Assembly: GCF_020149915.1 (NCBI RefSeq)
Contig: NZ_CP083760.1
Span: 1,116,001 to 1,180,000, forward strand
From: Candidatus Sulfidibacterium hydrothermale
GTDB lineage: Bacteria > Bacteroidota > Bacteroidia > Bacteroidales > F082
DNA: 64,000 nucleotides
Reading direction: 5' to 3'
Shown: piece after piece, positions 16,793 to 25,952 of the stretch
How the letters are laid out: each line of letters opens with the position of its first letter
How positions within the stretch are numbered: position 1 is the first letter of the stretch
Translations under genes and position numbers: made by a program
Notes under the pieces: generated by a model
What the model was told of the DNA's origin: nothing
The model's database searches: none
The model's input: the letters and a program-made list of their open reading frames with translations, nothing else

Positions 16793-19402
16793 TTATGAGA
16801 TGTTTTTGAGCAATTTCTTGATCTCATTTAATTTCATCAGGGCCTCCACCGGAGTAAGCGTGTCAATATCGGTATTCAGAATATCTTGTTTTATTTGCTG
16901 CAGCAGCGGGTCATCCAGCTGGATAAAACTCAATTGAAAATCTTGTGTTGCCGGAGCCTGATTGAGTTTTTCTTCCAGCTCCTGATGCGAGTGCGTTTTT
17001 TCCAGAACCTGAAGCAGTTCTTTGGCCCGTTTCAGCACTTTTTGCGGCATTCCAGCCATTTCTGCAACATGAATCCCAAAGCTGTGTTCACTGCCGCCTT
17101 TTTTTAGCTTCCGCAGAAAAATAACCTTGTTGCCGGTTTCTTTTACCGAAATATGAAAGTTTCTGATTCGCGGCAGTCCTGCGGCCATTTCGTTGAGCTC
17201 GTGGTAGTGGGTGGCAAAAAGCACTTTGGCCCGGTAAGCCGGATGATTGTGCAGATATTCCACAATGGACCAGGCAATGGAAATTCCGTCATACGTGCTG
17301 GTTCCCCGTCCGATTTCATCGAGTAAAATCAGGCTCCGGTTCGAAATGTTATTTAAGATACTGGCGGTTTCGTTCATCTCCACCATAAAAGTAGATTCTC
17401 CCGACGAAATATTATCAGAAGCTCCTACCCGGGTGAAAATTTTGTCGGTGATTCCGATAACGGCTTTCTCTGCCGGAACATAGCATCCGGCCTGAGCCAT
17501 GAGAACAATCAGGGCTGTTTGTCGCAATAAGGCCGATTTCCCGGACATGTTCGGACCGGTGAGAATAATAATTTGCTGCTTGTTATTGTCAAGATAGATA
17601 TCATTGGCTACATACGGTTCGTCATGGGGGAGGTTCTTTTCAATGACCGGATGACGACCGGCATGTATGTCAAGGACATAATCATTGGTGATTTGCGGCT
17701 TCCGGTAATTGTTTTCCACCGATACGGAAGCAAAAGAAACCAGACAGTCCAGTGTAGCTGTAAGGCTGGCATCGAGCTGAACGGGATGAATAAAGGTAGA
17801 TGCATATTGTACCAGCTCGTCAAAAAGCTGTTGTTCCAGTATCTGGATTTTATCTTCGGCACCCAGGATCTTTTGTTCGTATTCTTTCAGCTCTTCGGTA
17901 ATATATCGTTCCGAATTGGTCAGCGTTTGTTTGCGATGCCATTCGGGCGGTACTTTTTCTTTGTGGGTATTGGTTACTTCGAGATAATATCCGAAGACAT
18001 TGTTGTATCCGATTTTTAAGGAAGGAATTCCGGTGCGTTCGCTTTCCCGTTGCTGGATTTGAACCAGATAATCTTTTCCGGAAAAAGCAATTTTGCGTAA
18101 TTCATCCAGTTCGGAGGAAACACCATCGGCAATCACACTGCCCTTGTTTACCGAAACAGCAGGATCTTCCTGTAAAGATGTCGTCAGTTTGTTGGTAAGC
18201 AGGCTGCATGGGTTGAGTTGTTCGGCGATTTTTTCCAAAACCGGATGGTGGCTCTCCTGGCAAATGGTTTGAATTTGCGCTACGCTCTGCAAGGCTCTTC
18301 CCAGTTGTTTTAACTCGCGTGGATTAATACGTCGGGTGGCTACTTTGGAAATTAACCGTTCCAGATCGCCCAATTTCTTGAATTCGGGCCGTATTTGCTC
18401 TGTAATCTCAGGGTGGTTAATGAAGAATTCCACCACGTTGAGCCGTTCGTCAATGGCTTGTTTCTCTTTCAGCGGAAGCGTAATCCAGCGCCGGATGAGC
18501 CGGGCCCCCATGGGCGTGTCGGTTTTGTCCAGTACATCCAATAAAGCGGTTCCTCCCGGGAAAAGGGGATGGATAAGCTCCAGGTTGCGGATGGTGAAAC
18601 GGTCGAGCCAGACATATTTACCTTCGTCAATCCGCCGGATCTTGGTGATATGATCCAGCTTGTCGTGATGTGTTTCGTAAAGGTAATGGATGGCTGCGCC
18701 GGCAGCAATGATGCCTTCGGTTAATTCTTCTATCCCAAAGCCTTTTAAAGAGGCGGTTTTAAAATGACGCAGTAAAATGTCGCGTCCAAACTCTTCACGA
18801 AATACCCAATCATCAAAGAAAGTCAGATAAAACCGGTCGCCGAACGTTTCTAGGAACGATTGTTTTTTTTGCCGTTGGATGATGACTTCGCTGGGGGCAA
18901 ACCCTTGAAGCAGTTTGTCGATGTAATCTTTGTTTCCCCGGGCGGCAAAAAATTCGCCGGTGGAAATATCTAAAAGAGAAATCCCGGAAATCCCTTCGGT
19001 AAAATGAACGGCGGCCAGGAAGTTATTTTCTTTTTGCTCAAGTACATTGTCGTTAAGAGAAACGCCGGGGGTAACCAGTTCGGTAACCCCGCGTTTTACG
19101 ATCTTTTTCGTTAGTTTGGGATCTTCCAGTTGGTCGCAGATGGCTACCCGGTAGCCGGCACGAACCAGCTTGGGCAGGTAAGTGTCGATAGAATGATGCG
19201 GAAATCCGGCCAGCTCAACAAACGAAGCCGATCCGTTTCTTCTTTTGGTAAGCACAATACCCAAAACCTGTGCTGTTTGTATGGCATCTTCCCCAAAGGT
19301 TTCATAAAAGTCTCCTACCCGGAAAAGCAACAGAGCATCCGGATATTTGGCTTTGATGCTGTAATATTGTTTCATCAGGGGAGTTTCCACATATTTTGCC
19401 AT
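16793..19402 (-). CDS. mutS: DNA mismatch repair protein MutS
   Basis: MutS recognises mismatches and small loops and recruits MutL. The 869-residue length is typical of MutS1. The N-terminal mismatch-binding motif GDFYETF (F-Y-E) is present near residue 35. The ATPase domain has Walker [10 protein letters not shown] at about 615-623, the STFMVEM segment, Walker [17 protein letters not shown], and ATHYHEL. The C-terminal tail carries the conserved [13 protein letters not shown]. The start at 19402 is favoured by the conserved N-terminus and a -7 box 30 bp upstream. It appears to be a single-gene unit. Confidence 0.97.
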   Translation of the reverse strand: MAKYVETPLMKQYYSIKAKYPDALLLFRVGDFYETFGEDAIQTAQVLGIVLTKRRNGSASFVELAGFPHHSIDTYLPKLVRAGYRVAICDQLEDPKLTKKIVKRGVTELVTPGVSLNDNVLEQKENNFLAAVHFTEGISGISLLDISTGEFFAARGNKDYIDKLLQGFAPSEVIIQRQKKQSFLETFGDRFYLTFFDDWVFREEFGRDILLRHFKTASLKGFGIEELTEGIIAAGAAIHYLYETHHDKLDHITKIRRIDEGKYVWLDRFTIRNLELIHPLFPGGTALLDVLDKTDTPMGARLIRRWITLPLKEKQAIDERLNVVEFFINHPEITEQIRPEFKKLGDLERLISKVATRRINPRELKQLGRALQSVAQIQTICQESHHPVLEKIAEQLNPCSLLTNKLTTSLQEDPAVSVNKGSVIADGVSSELDELRKIAFSGKDYLVQIQQRESERTGIPSLKIGYNNVFGYYLEVTNTHKEKVPPEWHRKQTLTNSERYITEELKEYEQKILGAEDKIQILEQQLFDELVQYASTFIHPVQLDASLTATLDCLVSFASVSVENNYRKPQITNDYVLDIHAGRHPVIEKNLPHDEPYVANDIYLDNNKQQIIILTGPNMSGKSALLRQTALIVLMAQAGCYVPAEKAVIGITDKIFTRVGASDNISSGESTFMVEMNETASILNNISNRSLILLDEIGRGTSTYDGISIAWSIVEYLHNHPAYRAKVLFATHYHELNEMAAGLPRIRNFHISVKETGNKVIFLRKLKKGGSEHSFGIHVAEMAGMPQKVLKRAKELLQVLEKTHSHQELEEKLNQAPATQDFQLSFIQLDDPLLQQIKQDILNTDIDTLTPVEALMKLNEIKKLLKNIS

Positions 19403-19431
19403 ACTTTTTGCCTGTTTTTAATTTGAATGTA

Positions 19432-19439
19432 CAAAAGTA
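19432..19439 (-). promoter_or_regulatory. -7 element of the mutS promoter
   Basis: On the minus strand TACTTTTG fits TAnnTTTG, about 30 nt upstream of the mutS start codon. The -33 side shows only a T-run. Confidence 0.45.
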
Positions 19440-19577
19440 ATAATTGCATTGTTTTATGAAAATGAAGGCAAGTTTGTGTTTGGATATTGGTACATCTTTG
19501 TGTATGGCCGCAGGAAGCAAGGAGAGATGATCTTTAAACGGATTGTTTATGGGGCTTTCTATAAATGCGTAAAGCAG

Positions 19578-21845
19578 CTATCTCGTGAAGATCACCTTTT
19601 TCCCGTAAAGGTGATTTCCTGACTTTAACTCAATGAGATACATCCCTTTTTTTGCCGGGTGCCAGGGGAAAAGATGGAAACCTGCTTCCAGCATCCCTGA
19701 GAACAAGACTTCTCTGTTTTTCCCGCTGATGTCTGCCACTGAAAGCACAATCCGTTCCGCTTTCTTTAATACAAATGAGATATTGGTTTTTTCCTGTGCG
19801 GGATTGGGAAAACAATTGAACAGCAGGTCTCCGGATTTTTCGGTTGATGTATTCCAGATGATGCTTCCTGTGAAAGGCCGGTGATTAAAAGCCGTAATGG
19901 TGAGGGTTGCTTTTTTTTCGGGCGGCAGTGTCGGAACTGTAAGCCGGGCATTGCCAAAAGCATCGGTCAGCGTTGATGCATAAAGGCTGTCTCCGGCCAT
20001 CAGGGTGACACAGCCGTTTTTTACCGATGTAAACAGGTTAATTTGCCGGCAGGTGTCACAAAGAACAGGCGTATAATCGGCCCGGATGGCCACCGGTGTT
20101 TTTGTCCGGATGGTTAATGACGGGTCGCCAAAAAGAATCCAGCTGTCGGTGGTTTCGTAACCTTCTGTACCAAACTCGTCATTCATTTTTAAGCAACCGG
20201 CGATACAAATCATTCCAAATGTCCGGGGAGCATTTGCCGAATCGGGCAAAGTAAGCAGCCGGTTCATTTCTTGTTGGGCACACATGGGCGGAGCCCAGCT
20301 TTGGGCTGCCGAAGGCATGAGTACAGCTACTGCTCCGGCCGGTTTGTCTTCGTATGCTGCCCGCAGCCAGCTTTCGGCAAAACAATCGTGATGTACAAAA
20401 TCACCGGTGGCACAGGAAACCGAAAAAATTACCGGCCAGCTGTCGGTATTGGTAAGCGCATTGATTTGCGGGTTGCCAAAATGAGTGGTCGTCCAGCCCA
20501 GTACACTCCCGTGCCCGCAATAATTGATCAGTCCGGTTCCCTTTTCGATGGCCTGCAAAAGATCTTCGGCATCCGGGTCGCCGGGAGCATCATTTGGGCC
20601 GTATGTTCCGTCAAATAATTCGGTTACCGACGTATAACCATCCGGTTGTAGAAATACGGAGTCAATCCAGCGGATATGTTGGGCATCGGTGAGCTGGTGG
20701 TAACCCGGCCCTTCTTCAGAAGCAATGCCAATGGCACGGGTGTACCATCCGGTATCTTTTGAAAGTGCTTTTTCATAGGAAAGGGTTCGTTGCAGCATGA
20801 TGCGGAGTTGTTCTTCGGTTTCTGCCGGAAACCGGCCGACAATCACATCCGGATAATGGTCATTCCCGTCCACATAAGCATAAAACAGATCCGAAGTGTT
20901 TCCGGCCATTATTCCGGACGGAATCTGCTGGGCATCTCCCACCAGCAAAACATATTCGATTGCTTTTTCCAGGTATTGGGTGCGAATGTAATCTTTGATG
21001 CTTTGCGCATCTGTAAAACGGGATCCATCGGTTACCGTAACTTCAAATCCTGTTTGTCGTTTCCAGTGAATAAAATCTTTTAACAGCGGAATAAATTGGC
21101 CGTCACTGATAATGAGCATTCGACGAAGAGCTGCCGGTTGTTGCTGGTTTTTGAAAGAGGATGTTTCCGGATTGATAAAAGAGGGACGAAAAAATGTTTT
21201 TGTTTCGGTAGGCAGAAGAAATGCTTTGTTCTCCTTTTTTTTAAGAAAAGTGATTTCAAAAGTAATTTCATGGTAAATCCGAAGAACTTTTTTTACCGGA
21301 TTGTATTGTAGCGGAAAAACCAACAAAGATTGTCCTTTTTCGTGCCGGATAACATAAGGCTGATCTGTTTTCCAGCATGTTGCCGGATAAAATGTATCGA
21401 GTTGGTATTCTTTTCCAAAAGATACGGTAAGGCTGTCCGCCGGCGATGTCCGTGGGATTTCTCCCCGTGACGGTGCCAGCAGGATGTTTTTCAGCGTTGA
21501 GAACCGGCTCGAAAGAATTTTTACCTGCATGCTGCTGTCACTTGTGGGAATCCTGACCGGAACCGCATATTGCCAGACCACCGGAGCTCCGTTTTTCAAA
21601 ACGGCGTGTCCGCCCTGATCTGAAAACGGAATCCAGGCTGTTCCCCGTGAAGTTTGGGTTTCGGAAAAATGGATACTGTCAGCCTGAAAACGAATGATCA
21701 CTTTATCCGGTGCATTTTTCAGCAATAAAAAGGGCTTGTTTTGGGCCAGCAGCGCAGGCTGTACGAAAGGGAAAATAAAGAAAAACAGGACAACCAAAAG
21801 ATGTTGTGCTCCCTGTTTTCCTTTATTTTTTATCCCTGTTTTCAT
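19578..21845 (-). CDS. Gingipain-family (C25) cysteine protease with type IX sorting domain
   Basis: This 755-residue secreted protease has a signal sequence ending near residue 35, a propeptide region to about 235, and a peptidase C25 domain at about 240-580. The catalytic histidine is in NYCGHGSVLGW (about 443) and the catalytic cysteine in VSCATGDF (about 475). An Ig-like segment follows, then a type A C-terminal sorting domain (NCFPNPAQEKTNISF ... GMYLIEL). The sorting domain indicates export through the type IX system to the cell surface or medium. It is shorter than PorU, so a secreted protease rather than the sortase is favoured, though the PorU family is related. It lies 28 bp after the LolC/E permease gene on the same strand. 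Confidence 0.9.
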   Translation of the reverse strand: MKTGIKNKGKQGAQHLLVVLFFFIFPFVQPALLAQNKPFLLLKNAPDKVIIRFQADSIHFSETQTSRGTAWIPFSDQGGHAVLKNGAPVVWQYAVPVRIPTSDSSMQVKILSSRFSTLKNILLAPSRGEIPRTSPADSLTVSFGKEYQLDTFYPATCWKTDQPYVIRHEKGQSLLVFPLQYNPVKKVLRIYHEITFEITFLKKKENKAFLLPTETKTFFRPSFINPETSSFKNQQQPAALRRMLIISDGQFIPLLKDFIHWKRQTGFEVTVTDGSRFTDAQSIKDYIRTQYLEKAIEYVLLVGDAQQIPSGIMAGNTSDLFYAYVDGNDHYPDVIVGRFPAETEEQLRIMLQRTLSYEKALSKDTGWYTRAIGIASEEGPGYHQLTDAQHIRWIDSVFLQPDGYTSVTELFDGTYGPNDAPGDPDAEDLLQAIEKGTGLINYCGHGSVLGWTTTHFGNPQINALTNTDSWPVIFSVSCATGDFVHHDCFAESWLRAAYEDKPAGAVAVLMPSAAQSWAPPMCAQQEMNRLLTLPDSANAPRTFGMICIAGCLKMNDEFGTEGYETTDSWILFGDPSLTIRTKTPVAIRADYTPVLCDTCRQINLFTSVKNGCVTLMAGDSLYASTLTDAFGNARLTVPTLPPEKKATLTITAFNHRPFTGSIIWNTSTEKSGDLLFNCFPNPAQEKTNISFVLKKAERIVLSVADISGKNREVLFSGMLEAGFHLFPWHPAKKGMYLIELKSGNHLYGKKVIFTR

Positions 21846-21873
21846 GCATCTGTTTATTCGTTTTTTGAAAAAA

Positions 21874-23106
21874 CTATGCCAGTTTTATTTTTTGTTCTTT
21901 TTTCAGCAGAAAGTGCACCGGATACCACGAAGCTCCCCATCCGATCAGGAAAACGGTAATAAACACGTAAAAAAAGTCGGAAAACCGCATTTGTACCGGG
22001 TAAGCATTGATGATAAATCCACCGTTTCCGGATCCCAGCTTGATAAAACCATACTGTTGTTGAAGCCACAAGATGATAAAACCGATAAACAATCCGGAAA
22101 AGGCACTCAGCAGGCTGATCAGAATTCCCTGCCGCAGAAAAATAGTCCGCATCGTTTTCATGTCAACACCCAGGGTTCTTAATACGGCAATGTCCTTTAC
22201 TTTTTCTACAATGAACATGGCTACCGAACCAATCATACTAAACGACGACAAAATAAGAATAAAAACCAAAATCAGGAAGACTGCCATCTTCTCCGATTTC
22301 ATGATTTTGTAAAGTGTTTCGTTTTGTTCGAAACGATTTTTTACCACAAAGTTTTTCCCGGCAAGGGTTTCTATTTCTTTTTGAATTTTTTTTGCAGAGA
22401 CGCCTTTCTTGATGTAAACATGCAGTGATGTAACCTGGTTGGTGTAGTTTAAGAGGTCGCGGGCAAAGCGCAGCGGCACCAGTACATACTTTTCATCAAA
22501 ATCCTGTTGGACAGAAAATATTCCGGATACCGGAAGTACGCCGCTGTTAAAAGCATTCCGGAAATTAAATGAAGAAGCATTTCCCCGGCGGGGAATGAAT
22601 ACCGTTAACAACTGACGGGTGTCCCGTACATTGATTCCCAAAAACCAGGCTACTCCGGCTCCGGCAACCGCAAAATCAGCTTTTCCTGTTTGCAATACAA
22701 AGTCTCCGGCCTGCATCATGGTATCCAGCCGGCTTACTTTCATAAAGTTGGGAGAAAGTCCCATGATCTTCCCGATAGTTTGCCGGTCGCCGTATTTAAA
22801 CAGCGCATCTTCCTCCACCACCTGAACTACTTCCGAAATACCGTGCAGCTGCTTTATCTTTTCCATGGGGAAACCGGATGTTTGAAATGTTTTTCCCTGC
22901 ACGGCTGTAATGGTAAAATCGGGATCGAAAGAGTTGTATAAAGAAGAGATAACCTGCTCAAATCCGTTAAATACCGAAAGAACAATAATCAATGCTGCTG
23001 TACCAATGGCCAATCCGATCATGGAAACCCACGAAATGATATGGATCAGGTTGTGCGATTTCTTGGAAAAAAGATACCGCCGGGCCATGTAAAACGAAAA
23101 TCGCAT
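21874..23106 (-). CDS. Lipoprotein-releasing ABC permease, LolC/LolE (FtsX) family
   Basis: This inner-membrane permease of about 410 residues likely extracts lipoproteins for transport to the outer membrane. The N-terminus MRFSFYMARRYLFSKKSHNL and first helix (IISWVSMIGLAIGTAALIIVLSVFNGFE) match LolC/E. A MacB-type periplasmic domain follows, then the FtsX core with three helices. I chose the start at 23106 because the 63 residues before it in the longer frame have no family similarity and are cysteine- and arginine-rich. No LolD ATPase is adjacent. LolC and LolE cannot be told apart, and Bacteroidota often use a single LolF-type permease. Confidence 0.87.
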   Translation of the reverse strand: MRFSFYMARRYLFSKKSHNLIHIISWVSMIGLAIGTAALIIVLSVFNGFEQVISSLYNSFDPDFTITAVQGKTFQTSGFPMEKIKQLHGISEVVQVVEEDALFKYGDRQTIGKIMGLSPNFMKVSRLDTMMQAGDFVLQTGKADFAVAGAGVAWFLGINVRDTRQLLTVFIPRRGNASSFNFRNAFNSGVLPVSGIFSVQQDFDEKYVLVPLRFARDLLNYTNQVTSLHVYIKKGVSAKKIQKEIETLAGKNFVVKNRFEQNETLYKIMKSEKMAVFLILVFILILSSFSMIGSVAMFIVEKVKDIAVLRTLGVDMKTMRTIFLRQGILISLLSAFSGLFIGFIILWLQQQYGFIKLGSGNGGFIINAYPVQMRFSDFFYVFITVFLIGWGASWYPVHFLLKKEQKIKLA

Positions 23107-23286
23107 TGCTTTTGTTTTTCGAACTTTGTGCAAATATCCGATAAATCCCCGAACAAAAGAAACGACGAATAGGACATTGTTTTGTAAATAACTCCGCGGC
23201 TGACACACGAATTTTAATGCAGTATCTGTCGTTTTCCGGCAGAGTGGGAAGAAGCATTCGTTTCGGTGCGTCTTCTTTGGTTCCCT

Positions 23287-23329
23287 GCCCGACAATGGTC
23301 AGGCGGGCTTTCTTGACGAGACAAGAAAG
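23287..23329. repeat. Paired short hairpins in the LolC/E-tatC gap
   Basis: GCCCGAC-AATG-GTCAGGC forms a near-perfect 7-bp stem, followed directly by CTTTCTTG-ACGAGA-CAAGAAAG, a perfect 8-bp stem. The rest of the 23107-23645 gap is A/T-rich and I see no gene in it. This looks like a small intergenic repeat unit, but no second copy exists in the window. Confidence 0.5.
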
Positions 23330-23645
23330 GAACAGAAAAACACTTTGTAAAAAGCAATTTTACCGGAATTAGTAGTGTGTCATTAAAAAATAAAATGATT
23401 ACGGCAACATTTGAATGATAGAGTTATCAGTAGGTTGCATTTATTAAACTTAGTAAATATTTTTATTGAAGTAATTTATAGTAATCTGTGTTTTTTATGC
23501 ACAACCCTGTAAATTTCTATCATTGCATTTTCTTTTGAATTTTAAATAACTTTATTTTTAACTGGTTATAAAGCTTGTGAAAGTTAAATTAATAAAAAGT
23601 CCCGTCGTTGATAAGGTTTTTTTATTTTTGGACTTTCGTTTTTCC

Positions 23646-24485
23646 ATGGAACAACATACCACAAAAAATAATGCACCGGAAGAGGAAAAGGTGATGTCTT
23701 TTTGGGACCACCTTGAAGAGTTACGCGGACATATTTTCCGCTCTCTCATTGCTGTGGTAATTCTTGCCGGAGTAGCTTTTGCCAACCGGCATGTTATTTT
23801 TGACTGGATTATCCTGGCGCCCAGTAGCTCTCATTTTATCACCTATCGTCTGTTGTGCCGGCTGGGGCATTTTTTGCATGCCCAGTCGTTGTGTATTACC
23901 AACATGCATCTGAAAATTATCAACATCAAGATGTCGGGGCAATTCCTTACCCACATGTATATTTCCATCGTAGCGGGTTTTATTGTGGCTTTTCCGTATG
24001 TGTTGTGGGAAATCTGGCGGTTTGTCAGACCGGCTTTGCACGAGAACGAAAAGAAATATTCCCGGGGCGGATTGCTTGTCAGTACCTCTCTTTTTCTGTT
24101 AGGTGTTGTTTTTAGCTATTTTCTCATCGTTCCGTTAACGGTCAATTTTCTGGGCACTTATTCGGTCAGTAGCGATGTAGTTAACCAAATCTCATTGACT
24201 TCCTACATCAGCACGGTGGTTTCGGTTACTTTTGCCGTGGGCATTGTTTTCGAACTCCCGATACTGGTTTATTTTCTTACCCGTATTGGTTTGATTACTC
24301 CCATGATGATGAAAAAGAACCGGAAATACATGTTTGTTATTTTGCTTACCATTTCTGCCATCATCACTCCTCCGGATGTATTTAGCCAAATGATGGTAAT
24401 GATTCCGCTTTGGCTTTTGTACGAAGCCAGTATCATTGTTTCCAAAAGAGTGTATAAAAGGTTATTACGTGAAGCTGCAGCCTGA
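23646..24485 (+). CDS. tatC: Twin-arginine translocase subunit TatC
   Basis: TatC is the six-helix receptor of the Tat pathway, which exports folded proteins across the inner membrane. The 279-residue product has the conserved start MSFWDHLEELRGHIFRS, the first-loop motif around FVRPALHENEKKY, and the ITPPDVFSQ motif before the last helices. The ATG at 23646 follows TATTTTTG at 23624-23631, a good -7 match. The loop between helices 1 and 2 is longer than in E. coli TatC, as common in Bacteroidota. TatA/B genes are not in the window. Confidence 0.95.
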   Translation: MEQHTTKNNAPEEEKVMSFWDHLEELRGHIFRSLIAVVILAGVAFANRHVIFDWIILAPSSSHFITYRLLCRLGHFLHAQSLCITNMHLKIINIKMSGQFLTHMYISIVAGFIVAFPYVLWEIWRFVRPALHENEKKYSRGGLLVSTSLFLLGVVFSYFLIVPLTVNFLGTYSVSSDVVNQISLTSYISTVVSVTFAVGIVFELPILVYFLTRIGLITPMMMKKNRKYMFVILLTISAIITPPDVFSQMMVMIPLWLLYEASIIVSKRVYKRLLREAAA

Positions 24486-24522
24486 TGATTTTTGGGCGGC
24501 TTAACGGGTTGTTCGCTGTAGT

Positions 24523-24631
24523 CCCGGCAGCAGAAGCGGTGTATTGCCACAGCCGGCTGCGAGCTTCCTTCGGTCGCTGCAGCCGGGCCATCCCCGGTTT
24601 CAACAGGCGCTAATCCGCTTCTGCTGCCGGG
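24523..24631. repeat. Large GC-rich palindromic element at the tatC/btuG-like convergence
   Basis: CCCGGCAGCAGAAGCGG and CCGCTTCTGCTGCCGGG are perfect 17-bp inverted arms about 75 bp apart. A nested hairpin, CCGGCTGC (24553-24560) with GCAGCCGG (24579-24586), lies inside. The composition is far richer in G/C than the flanks. It may terminate both convergent genes or be a REP-like mobile palindrome. Confidence 0.75.
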
Positions 24632-24719
24632 CGCTGCCGCTACCACCCCGGCCGCAAGTTTTCTCCATTAATATCCTGACCAGACCAACGGGTTCCGGTT
24701 GTTTCACCCGGTCCGGGAG

Positions 24720-25952
24720 TTATTTAAAACAAAAACTGCCCGGAATAATTCCTGCCTGTAAGCTGTCGAGCAGCTGGCCGCGTGGCGAATAAATATAAAC
24801 TTCACCCCGGCTCATGTAATCACGGGCATCCGAAACATAAATATTCCCGTTCTCAGGGCGGATTCCCAGGCCGTAAAACTGATGATTTCCCTGCGAAATA
24901 AGCGGAACGTCAGGAAGTCGGGAAGCATTTACCGGAAAAGCATAAACGCCTGCATGATTCACTATTCCTCCCGAAAGGCTGTTGTACAGAAAATAAAGGG
25001 TATCGCCTGCTTTGTTACAACACAGCCGGGTGGGAGATGCTGCTAAATCAGTAAACCGGAACACCTTTTCAATTTTTCGGGTTTCCGGATTAATGCAGGT
25101 TAATGCAGCCGTATCCTGACCGTAGCCACTGCCGCGAAAACCACCGTCCGAAAGGACCCACAACCTTTGCCGGGCATCTAACACCATGCTGTTGGGCTGT
25201 TTAACTACCTGGATAGAATCAACCAGTTTGTCATCTAACAAGTTTATCACTAATATCTTGTCGTCATACGACCAGCTGTTTACAAAAGCATATTTTCCCC
25301 AAAAGACCATCTGTTCCGATGAATGCTGATAAAATTGGGGATTGTGATTGTCAATGGAAATCGATCCGGTAATTTGCAAGGTTGTCGGGTTTACAATGTA
25401 AATTTTCTTTGCATATAAATCGGTTACATAAGCTTTTGTCCGGCTTAAAATGTAAATATTGCGGGGCGAAACCAGTCCGGTAATTTTTCCGGTATACCGA
25501 AAGGTGTTCACATTCATTACATAGATCTTACCGGAGTTGTTAATGACGATAAATCCCAGCGAATCCATAATGCGCATCGAATTGGCTACATCGCCCAGCG
25601 GCAGGGCGTTGGTTTGGTAAAAGATGTCGTTTAATACTTTGTTGCTGTCAGGATTGTAATAGGTGAGCGAGGCGTTTCCATACATAAAATTGCCTTCGTT
25701 GACAATAAAAACCGCTTTTCCTTTTTCATCCGCATCAAGCCGCTGAAAATTGTATATGCTGTCGTCTTTCATGCAGCCGGAAAAGAATAACAAAAGCCAA
25801 GAAAGAAAAAGCCAGCTTATCCAACTCGTCCGCGTTTGCAATGCGGATGTGTTTAACTTTAACTTTTTATCTCGTCCGCGTTTATAACGCGGACGCATGG
25901 CTGTTTCATCCTGCATCTGCCGTCTCAATGTTATTGGTCTTGGTTTTTTCAT
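24720..25952 (-). CDS. Surface lipoprotein beta-propeller, BtuG-like (vitamin B12 capture)
   Basis: This 410-residue protein has a late lipobox (LLLFFSGC, cysteine near residue 60) followed by a YncE-type beta-propeller with repeated blade motifs such as GKAVFIVNEGNFMYGNASL and NGNIYVSDARDY. In Bacteroides, BtuG proteins of this type sit on BtuB and bind cobalamin with very high affinity. Here the gene follows the BtuB-like receptor with a 4-bp overlap and is under a cobalamin riboswitch. The stretch before the hydrophobic signal core is unusually long (about 40 residues) and arginine-rich because it is encoded partly by two palindromic repeats at 25827-25895. A start closer to the signal core is not visible as ATG, so 25952 is kept. 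Confidence 0.82.
   Translation of the reverse strand: MKKPRPITLRRQMQDETAMRPRYKRGRDKKLKLNTSALQTRTSWISWLFLSWLLLFFSGCMKDDSIYNFQRLDADEKGKAVFIVNEGNFMYGNASLTYYNPDSNKVLNDIFYQTNALPLGDVANSMRIMDSLGFIVINNSGKIYVMNVNTFRYTGKITGLVSPRNIYILSRTKAYVTDLYAKKIYIVNPTTLQITGSISIDNHNPQFYQHSSEQMVFWGKYAFVNSWSYDDKILVINLLDDKLVDSIQVVKQPNSMVLDARQRLWVLSDGGFRGSGYGQDTAALTCINPETRKIEKVFRFTDLAASPTRLCCNKAGDTLYFLYNSLSGGIVNHAGVYAFPVNASRLPDVPLISQGNHQFYGLGIRPENGNIYVSDARDYMSRGEVYIYSPRGQLLDSLQAGIIPGSFCFK
25827..25895. repeat. Two tandem palindromes inside the BtuG-like coding start
   Basis: CGTCCGCGTT-TAT-AACGCGGACG (25873-25895) is a perfect palindrome. CGTCCGCGTTTGCAATGCGGATG (25827-25849) is a degenerate second copy, 46 bp away in the same orientation. 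Both lie in frame within the N-terminal region of the lipoprotein gene. Confidence 0.75.

Noticed and set aside
23107-23295. N-terminal extension of the LolC/E ORF
   Set aside because: The 63 extra residues lack family similarity, and the conserved N-terminus begins at 23106.
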